Of a stretch of 39,824 bases of DNA, positions 34,622-39,824 are shown piece after piece. How positions within the stretch are numbered: position 1 is the stretch's first letter; each line of letters begins with the position of its first letter. The position numbers were made by a program, and so were the translations under genes. The notes under the pieces are model-generated. The model was given only the letters and a program-made list of their open reading frames with translations. It did not search any database and had not been told where the DNA came from. This stretch comes from Mycobacterium sp. Its GTDB lineage: Bacteria; Actinomycetota; Actinomycetes; Mycobacteriales; Mycobacteriaceae. The stretch covers positions 1 through 39,824 of the forward strand of contig JAGQTV010000101.1 of assembly GCA_020438845.1 (NCBI GenBank), read 5' to 3'.

Positions 34622-35449
34622 ATGCAGGGATTCGCCGGCAAAGTGGCAGTGGTGACTGGAGCAGGCTCGGGAATCGGCCAGGCCCTGGCCGTCGAACTGG
34701 CCCGCTCGGGGGCGTCGGTGGCGATCAGCGACGTCGACACCGAGGGCCTGGCGGTCACCGAGGAGCGGATCAGGGCAATCGGCGGCAAGGTCAAGACCGA
34801 CAGGCTCGACGTCACCGAGCGGGAGCGCTTTCTGCTCTATGCCGACGAGGTCAAAGATCACTTCGGCAAGGTCAACCAGATCTACAACAACGCCGGTATC
34901 GCCTTCACCGGTGATGTCGAAGTCACCCCTTTCAAGGACATCGAGCGAGTGATGGACGTCGACTACTGGGGTGTGGTCAACGGCACGAAGGCCTTCCTGC
35001 CCCATCTGATCGCCTCGGGTGACGGCCACGTGATCAACATCTCGAGCGTGTTCGGACTGTTCGCCGTGCCGGGACAGGCGGCCTACAACTCGGCGAAGTT
35101 CGCCGTCCGCGGGTTCACCGAAGCCCTGCGCATGGAGATGACGATCGCCAAGCAGCCGGTAAAGGTCACCACGGTCCACCCCGGCGGCATCAAGACGGCC
35201 ATCGCGCGCAACGCCACCACGGCCGAGGGGTTGGACCAGGCTTCACTGGCCGACGCATTCGACAAGCTGGCCCGGACCTCGCCGGAAACAGCGGCGCAGG
35301 TCATCCTTGCCGGAGTGGCCAAGAACAAGGCCCGGGTACTGGTGGGCGCCGACGCAAAAATCCTCGATGCGATCGTGCGCCTGACCGGTCCCGGCTACTA
35401 CCGGATTCTGGTCAACCTGACCCGCCGGTCCAAGCTGCACACCCGCTGA
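34622..35449 (+). CDS. Short-chain dehydrogenase/reductase (Rv1245c-like)
   Basis: 275 aa classical SDR. NAD(P)-binding TGAGSGIG at 12-19, NNAG at 89-92, and the catalytic set Ser142, Tyr155 and Lys159 (YNSAK) at standard spacing. Asp37 after the second strand (ISDVDT) suggests NAD preference. HPGGIKT follows as usual. Oxidation or reduction of a lipid, alcohol or keto compound is expected, substrate unknown. AGGAG lies 8 bases before ATG 34622. The place in the map matches Rv1245c next to lpqZ; the RelBE toxin genes that sit between it and kgd in M. tuberculosis are absent here. Confidence 0.92.
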   Translation: MQGFAGKVAVVTGAGSGIGQALAVELARSGASVAISDVDTEGLAVTEERIRAIGGKVKTDRLDVTERERFLLYADEVKDHFGKVNQIYNNAGIAFTGDVEVTPFKDIERVMDVDYWGVVNGTKAFLPHLIASGDGHVINISSVFGLFAVPGQAAYNSAKFAVRGFTEALRMEMTIAKQPVKVTTVHPGGIKTAIARNATTAEGLDQASLADAFDKLARTSPETAAQVILAGVAKNKARVLVGADAKILDAIVRLTGPGYYRILVNLTRRSKLHTR

Positions 35450-35450
35450 C

Positions 35451-36302
35451 TCAGCGGCCTAAAGGGTTGGCAGCCAACCAGTTCTCGGCAACGGCATGCG
35501 CGTCGGCGCCGGTCTCGACCTGATGCAGCATGTCCACCAACGAGGCGGTGTCGAGCACTCCGGCGAGTTCGTTGATCGCACGCAATTGCATGGTGTCGAT
35601 CTCGTTACGCGAATAGAGCGCAACGACGTTCTGCGCCTGCAGCAGAGTGGGTTTGCGGTCGACGAGCACCACTGCCCCGGTGGGCACCGACGTGTTCGCG
35701 GTGGACGTCCACGCCGCAGTGATGAACCCAGCTTGCAGCGCATCGAACATCGCTGCAGCAGAACCATATTGACGAACCGAAGGTAGTGCGCACGACCCCA
35801 CCGTCGCTGGCGCGGCACCGCCGGTGACCGAACCGACGGTCACCGCCCCGCAGTGATCGACCAATGCGGAGAGCTCACGGCTGCCCCATGAATCCGCCGT
35901 CGCGGCGGTGACGGCCAGTGCCGATTTGTCCTCCGCAGCCACCGCATAGTCTCCCGCGGCCACGCCCTCCGGCAATGCACCCACCATGGCCCGGTATACC
36001 TGTTCGGCCGAACGTGCTGCCGACCCGGGCGAGAACCGCTCTAACAGCCGACCGGTGAAACCCGGCACGACGGTTACCTCACCGGCGTCCAGCGCTACCA
36101 ACGGGTCTGGTGACGTGCTGACGCGAGCATCGGTTCCGTAATAGCGCAGTGCGGCGGAATAGATGTTCGCCAGCAGCGTGGTCTCGGTATCCCCCGATGT
36201 CCCCACGGTCAGCGAGGGACCGGGGTGCGGCGCGCCGCAGCCGGCCACGGGCAGCGCCAACAGGATCGCCAGCGCGATCACCAACCGGCGCAGTTGCGTC
36301 AC
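35451..36302 (-). CDS. lpqZ: Lipoprotein LpqZ, glycine-betaine/osmoprotectant-type substrate-binding protein
   Basis: 283 aa. A type II signal peptide ends in lipobox PVAGC with Cys22 lipidated. The rest resembles OpuAC/ProX-type substrate-binding proteins for quaternary amines (SLTVGTSGDTETTLLANIYS, DAGEVTVVPGFTGRLLERF, QNVVALYSRNEIDTMQLRAI, ENWLAANPLGR). No permease or ATPase genes are adjacent, so a transporter partner must be elsewhere. The GTG start at 36302 overlaps the stop of the malic enzyme gene (36299-36302), so the two are coupled. The end stands one base from the end of the convergent SDR gene. Confidence 0.88.
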   Translation of the reverse strand: MTQLRRLVIALAILLALPVAGCGAPHPGPSLTVGTSGDTETTLLANIYSAALRYYGTDARVSTSPDPLVALDAGEVTVVPGFTGRLLERFSPGSAARSAEQVYRAMVGALPEGVAAGDYAVAAEDKSALAVTAATADSWGSRELSALVDHCGAVTVGSVTGGAAPATVGSCALPSVRQYGSAAAMFDALQAGFITAAWTSTANTSVPTGAVVLVDRKPTLLQAQNVVALYSRNEIDTMQLRAINELAGVLDTASLVDMLHQVETGADAHAVAENWLAANPLGR

Positions 36303-37513
36303 TCCTTGGAGGCAGCGGCCACCGCAGCCGCCACCGCGGGACCGACCCGCGGGTCGAGCGGGCTGGGCACAATGCAGTCGGGAGCCAAGTCGTCGCCAAC
36401 GACCGAGAAAATCGCTTCGGCGGCAGCAACTTTCATCTTCTCGGTGATGCGCCGGGCACCGGCGTCCAAGGCCCCGCGGAACACACCGGGGAAGGCGAGC
36501 ACATTGTTGATCTGGTTGGGGAAATCGCTACGGCCGGTGGCGACGATGGCGGCATGACGGCTGGCTACATCCGGGTGGATTTCCGGGTCCGGGTTGGAGC
36601 AGGCGAACACGATGCCGTTCGGCGCCATCCCCGCGATGACTTCCTCGGGCACCTTGCCTGCCGATACCCCGAGGAACACGTCGGCGCCGGCCAGTGCCTC
36701 GGCCACCCCGCCGGTACGTCCGTCCGGATTGGTGCGCGTGGCCAACTCGGCCTTGACCGCATTCAGGTCGCCCCGGCCGGAATGCACGATTCCCTTCGAG
36801 TCGACCACGGTGATATCGGTGAGCCCCGCCTCCAACAGAATGTTGGCACACGCCACCCCGGCCGCTCCGGCACCCGAGATGACCATCTTCAGCGAACTGA
36901 TCTTTCGGTCGAGCACGGCGGTAGCACCTAACAGTGCAGCCAGTACCACGATCGCGGTGCCGTGCTGGTCGTCGTGCATCACCGGACAGTCAAGCGCCTC
37001 GATCACTCGGCGTTCGATCTCGAAGCAGCGCGGTGCGGAGATGTCTTCGAGGTTGACCGCGCCGAAGGTCGGACGCAGCCGGATCAGGGTCTCGACGATC
37101 TCGTCGGGGTCCTTGGTGTCCAGGACGATCGGGATCGAGTCAAGGCCGCCGAAGGTCTTGAACAGCGCAGCCTTGCCCTCCATCACCGGCAGCGAGGCCA
37201 ACGGTCCGATATCACCGAGACCGAGCACCGCACTGCCGTCACTGACCACCGCCACCAAGCGGTGGGCCCAGGTGTAGCGTGCCGCCAGCGTGTGGTCGGC
37301 AGCGATGGCACGGCTCACCTGGGCAACCCCGGGGGTGTAGGCGATGGACAGCGCACGCTGCGTGTCGAGCGGTGCCTTCAACTCGACCGAAAGCTTGCCG
37401 CCCTGGTGGGCAGCGAAAATCTCCTCATCGTCGAGGACAAGTTTGGGAGCTGGCACCTTTTCCACGGCCGTCAGGGTACTCGACCGCGAGGTTGGGCCCG
37501 CCGTCACCGCCAC
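36299..37513 (-). CDS. NAD(P)-dependent malic enzyme, short bacterial form
   Basis: About 404 aa. It decarboxylates malate to pyruvate with NAD(P) reduction. Marks: AYTPGVAQVSRAI (catalytic Tyr), MEGKAALFKTFGGLDSIPI (catalytic Lys region), NLEDISAPRCFEIE (metal acids), MHDDQHGTAIVVLAAL, Rossmann motif VISGAGAAGVACANILLEAG and FACSNPDPEI. GTG 37513 is used as the start; GTG 37504 is possible and neither has a good ribosome site. It sits where M. tuberculosis has malate dehydrogenase (mdh, Rv1240) between corA and lpqZ, so a different malate-using enzyme occupies this place. Confidence 0.9.
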   Translation of the reverse strand: MAVTAGPTSRSSTLTAVEKVPAPKLVLDDEEIFAAHQGGKLSVELKAPLDTQRALSIAYTPGVAQVSRAIAADHTLAARYTWAHRLVAVVSDGSAVLGLGDIGPLASLPVMEGKAALFKTFGGLDSIPIVLDTKDPDEIVETLIRLRPTFGAVNLEDISAPRCFEIERRVIEALDCPVMHDDQHGTAIVVLAALLGATAVLDRKISSLKMVISGAGAAGVACANILLEAGLTDITVVDSKGIVHSGRGDLNAVKAELATRTNPDGRTGGVAEALAGADVFLGVSAGKVPEEVIAGMAPNGIVFACSNPDPEIHPDVASRHAAIVATGRSDFPNQINNVLAFPGVFRGALDAGARRITEKMKVAAAEAIFSVVGDDLAPDCIVPSPLDPRVGPAVAAAVAAASKE

Positions 37514-37560
37514 CCGCGTAGCATCTGCGAAGGCTCATTCGGGCGGGAGGAGGTCGGACC

Positions 37561-38667
37561 ATGCCGTCTTTCAAACCCCGACCCCCAACCCTGCTCGGGA
37601 TCGGCCGACCCCGTTCGGTCCCCAAGCCCGTCACCGCCACGACAGCGGTGGCGGCGACCACAGCCGTCGTCGACTGCGCGGTTTACTGCGGTGGCACCCG
37701 GGTCCCCGGAACACTCAACCATGCTGAATCGCTGGCCAAGGTCCGCGAACTGCAGGCCCGCGGCGAGCAAGCTTTCGTCTGGATCGGATTGCACGAGCCC
37801 GACGAGGGGCAGATGTATTCGATTGCCAAGGTGTTCGGCCTGCATCCCCTGGCAGTGGAGGACGCCGTCCACGCCCACCAAAGGCCCAAGGTGGACCGCT
37901 ATGACGACTCGCTGTTCATGGTGCTCAAGACGGTCAATTACGTACCGCACGAGTCGGTCGAACTCGCCCGCGAGATAGTGGAGACCGGCGAGATCATGGT
38001 GTTCGTCGGAGCGGACTTCGTCATCACGGTCCGCCATGGTGACCACACCGGCCTCGCGGTGGTGCGCAGGAAGTTGGAAGAGGCTCCCGAACAACTCGTT
38101 CGGGGACCGTACGCCGTGATGCATGCGATCGCCGACCATATCGTCGACTCCTACCGCTGGGTCGCCGAGTCGATGGAAGCCGACATCGACGCGATCGAGG
38201 AGGCCACGTTCTCGCCGCGGCGCCGGATCGACATCGAACCTATCTACCTACTCAAGCGGGAAGTGGTGGAGCTACGCCGGGCAGTGTGGCCGCTCACCGA
38301 CGCACTGGCGCGAATCACCGGCGAATACCGCGACCTGGTGTCGAAGGAACTCCGCCGGCAGATGAACGACGTCCTGGACCATCAGAGCCTGGCAGCCGAT
38401 CGCATCGCCAGCTACGACGAACTGCTGTCTTCTCTGGTGCAGGCGGCGCTGGCCAAGGTGGGCATGCAGGAGAACCTCGACATGCGCAAGATTTCGGCTT
38501 GGGCGGCCATCGCGGCCGTGCCGACCATGATCGCCGGGATCTACGGGATGAACTTCCATGACATGCCCGAGCTCGACTGGCACTTCGGCTACCCGGCGGT
38601 GCTGGGGTTCATGTTCTGCGTGTGCACTTTTCTGTACATCACGTTTCGCCGCAACCACTGGCTTTAG
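37561..38667 (+). CDS. corA: Magnesium/cobalt transporter CorA
   Basis: 368 aa. A large N-terminal cytoplasmic domain with a long helix (about residues 200-300) is followed by two C-terminal membrane helices (AWAAIAAVPTMIAGIYGMN and YPAVLGFMFCVCTFLYITF). The pore motif YGMN is present at the end of the first. It forms a homopentameric Mg2+ channel at the plasma membrane. GGGAGGAGG precedes ATG 37561. The N terminus has an extra Thr/Ala/Val-rich stretch (residues 15-40) before the conserved core. It matches Rv1239c by position; the trehalose transporter genes would be expected beyond the window edge but are not visible. Confidence 0.94.
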   Translation: MPSFKPRPPTLLGIGRPRSVPKPVTATTAVAATTAVVDCAVYCGGTRVPGTLNHAESLAKVRELQARGEQAFVWIGLHEPDEGQMYSIAKVFGLHPLAVEDAVHAHQRPKVDRYDDSLFMVLKTVNYVPHESVELAREIVETGEIMVFVGADFVITVRHGDHTGLAVVRRKLEEAPEQLVRGPYAVMHAIADHIVDSYRWVAESMEADIDAIEEATFSPRRRIDIEPIYLLKREVVELRRAVWPLTDALARITGEYRDLVSKELRRQMNDVLDHQSLAADRIASYDELLSSLVQAALAKVGMQENLDMRKISAWAAIAAVPTMIAGIYGMNFHDMPELDWHFGYPAVLGFMFCVCTFLYITFRRNHWL

Positions 38668-38675
38668 CCGGGTAG

Positions 38676-38801
38676 GACGATGCGGGCCGCCCACGGCCCG
38701 AGGAGGAGTTGGGCAATCCGACTCCAGCCGGACGACGATGCGGGCCGCCCACGGCCCGAGGAGGAGTTGGGCAATCCGACTCCAGCCGGACGACGATGCG
38801 G
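38676..38801 (+). repeat. 58-bp tandem repeat, two copies plus a partial third
   Basis: Copy 1 is 38676-38733 and copy 2 is 38734-38791, apparently identical; the third begins GACGATGCGG at 38792 and then diverges. Each copy holds two inverted repeats. The first is CGGGCCG / CGGCCCG with a 4-base loop (38683-38700; 38741-38758). The second is GGAGTTGG / CCGACTCC with a 5-base loop (38705-38725; 38763-38783). It begins 9 bases after the corA stop and may act as a transcription end or RNA-stabilising element, or be an interspersed mycobacterial repeat (MIRU-like). Confidence 0.85.
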
Positions 38802-38935
38802 CCCGCGGTGATCTCCCGGTGGGTGCGCATGGAGAAACGGTTGACCTCGCCCGGCCTGAAGACATCACCGTCGTCCTGATAGCGGATAGCGCGCTGAACA
38901 ATGCTGGACTGCAGGAGAATTCATTAAAAACCATA
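38802..38935 (-). pseudogene. Possible decayed 3' end of a coding sequence
   Basis: On the minus strand a frame without start codon or ribosome site reads through IVQRAIRYQDDGDVFRPGEV and then NRFSMRTHREITAGR before running into the 58-bp repeats. Third codon positions are strongly G/C, as in real mycobacterial genes. It opens just after an in-frame TGA, so it cannot be a complete gene. I do not recognise the family. The rest of 38668-38967 holds only the repeats. Confidence 0.3.
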
Positions 38936-38967
38936 CTCCAAGGGCCGCATCCTTGACTGATCGGAGG

Positions 38968-39824
38968 CTATTTGGAAGTGGAGTTTGTGGATTTCGAATT
39001 GGTCTTCTTAATGGCCGCGGGTATCACCGGGAGCGGTCCTTCGCTCGACTCGGCGCCGGTGTCGACCACTCGGGAAGCGGGGTCCTCATGGCGCGCGAAC
39101 CAGGAGATCGACAAACCCAGGAACAACAGCGGGATACCAATGATGAGCGTCAGCCGGCGCTTCTCGCTCTGCCGCGACCCGGTGAAACGGTCGGACGTCT
39201 CGGTCGAGCTGGAGTTCGCGGAAGTGGCAGACATCGTCGCGGTCATGCTTGAACTCGCGCAAGTCAGTTGCACGCGGTCCAATGTCTGACGACGCAGCCA
39301 CGTCGGCGCCGGGATGAATACCGGTGCGCCCCCGAGCAGCGCGACCGGGTTGACCTGCCGGCGCTGATCCTGTTCGCAGGTGTCGCAGGAGTCGATATGG
39401 CGGGCCATGCGTTTACGCATGAGAACGGTGAACTGTCCGTCCCAACCCTTGAGCATCGCGGCCAGCTCAGCGCATGCGTCTGGATTGGCTTGCACGGTGC
39501 GCGCCACCAGCAGGGCGCCCAGACAGCGTTCGACGGTCTGGCGCAGCCGGAACATCATGGTGTTCGCGCTGGTCAGCGTTACGCCAAGAGTTTCCGCTAG
39601 TTCCGGGCCGTCCAGCCCGTGCCGGTAGGACAGATCCAGCAGTTCGCGGTCGCGGTCTGATAGTCCGCCGGCAGCGTCGGCGACCAGACGAGCTAATTCG
39701 CTTTGTCCGGCAAGCGTTTCCGGGCTTGCTTCGTGAGAGACCATGTCAGGCAATTCATCAGAGACCTCCTCGCGGTAGCGGTGCCGAAGACGGCGCATCG
39801 CATGATGGCGGGCGATCGAGTACA
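38968..39824 (-). CDS. ECF sigma factor with C-terminal zinc-motif and membrane tail (5' end outside the window)
   Basis: At least 284 aa are visible; the frame is open to the window edge (YSIARHHAMRRLRHR looks like the end of sigma region 2), so the start lies outside. Region 4 is seen as DRELLDLSYRHGLDGPELAE followed by TLGVTLTSANTMMFRLRQTV (HTH). After it comes MARHIDSCDTCEQ, the H-x3-C-x2-C pattern of zinc anti-sigma factors, then a Ser/Thr-rich spacer, one membrane helix (RLTLIIGIPLLFLGLSISWF) and a Ser/Thr/Lys tail outside. This is a sigma factor carrying its own anti-sigma-like, membrane-anchored extension, as in some actinobacterial ECF groups (ECF52/53 by memory). It probably responds to an envelope or redox signal. 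Internal ATG 39798 is not the true start. Confidence 0.85.
   Translation of the reverse strand, partial: YSIARHHAMRRLRHRYREEVSDELPDMVSHEASPETLAGQSELARLVADAAGGLSDRDRELLDLSYRHGLDGPELAETLGVTLTSANTMMFRLRQTVERCLGALLVARTVQANPDACAELAAMLKGWDGQFTVLMRKRMARHIDSCDTCEQDQRRQVNPVALLGGAPVFIPAPTWLRRQTLDRVQLTCASSSMTATMSATSANSSSTETSDRFTGSRQSEKRRLTLIIGIPLLFLGLSISWFARHEDPASRVVDTGAESSEGPLPVIPAAIKKTNSKSTNSTSK

Noticed and set aside
38272-38934. 220-codon minus-strand frame across the end of corA
   Set aside because: It is antisense to corA and its repeats; the coding-like remnant seen at 38802-38935 is in a different frame.

Overview
The window is high-GC DNA from a mycobacterium, most likely a non-tuberculous Mycolicibacterium/Mycobacterium species. 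The evidence is the protein content (AmiB2, Tap, UdgB, LprE, LpqZ, Kgd, a DUF732 protein, a hemophore-like protein, an Rv2629-type protein), the frequent GTG starts, and many extended -10 style TANNNT boxes placed 7 bases before an ATG or GTG (leaderless mRNAs). From memory of the H37Rv map, the gene order follows the M. tuberculosis block Rv1264 to Rv1239c, inverted: cyclase, amiB2, HIT protein, deazaflavin-type reductase, udgB, tap, FAD oxidoreductase, acyltransferase, deaD, then lprE, MFS, Rv1249c-like, kgd, SDR, lpqZ and corA.

Layout. 1-1304: the 3' end of a 13E12/HNH protein, a hemophore-like secreted protein and two small exported or membrane proteins. 1188-11306: the syntenic core (pH-sensing type adenylyl cyclase, amidase, HIT, DUF385, uracil-DNA glycosylase, Tap efflux pump, FAD oxidoreductase, a small leaderless ORF, acyltransferase 3, DEAD-box helicase). 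11396-22500: an accessory block of about 11 kb lying between deaD and lprE, which I do not recall at this place in M. tuberculosis. It holds an H-NOX nitric oxide sensor with a GAF-GGDEF-EAL partner; a metabolic cluster (two Asp/Glu-racemase-superfamily proteins that lack the usual catalytic cysteines, a flavin monooxygenase, a HemB paralogue lacking the zinc cysteines, and an MFS exporter); and a translation pair (release factor RF3 and an ABC-F protein). 22621-38667: synteny resumes with lprE, a D-2-hydroxyacid dehydrogenase, a DHA2 MFS pump, a baeRF family-2 protein, an Rv1249c-like membrane protein, kgd, a secreted Ig/PhoX-like protein, a DUF732 protein, SDR, lpqZ, malic enzyme and corA. 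38668-38967: a noncoding stretch with a 58-bp tandem repeat carrying two hairpins per unit. The window ends inside an ECF sigma factor gene whose product has an anti-sigma-like zinc motif and a membrane segment at its C terminus.

The best candidates for undescribed biology are the Cys-less racemase / HemB-paralogue / monooxygenase cluster (14016-19114) and the actinobacterial H-NOX/c-di-GMP pair next to it (11396-14012). Other items are the 12-bp repeat array in the kgd leader, the sigma factor with built-in membrane tail, and the set of leaderless promoters packed between divergent genes. No tRNA, rRNA, CRISPR array or intact insertion sequence was seen.
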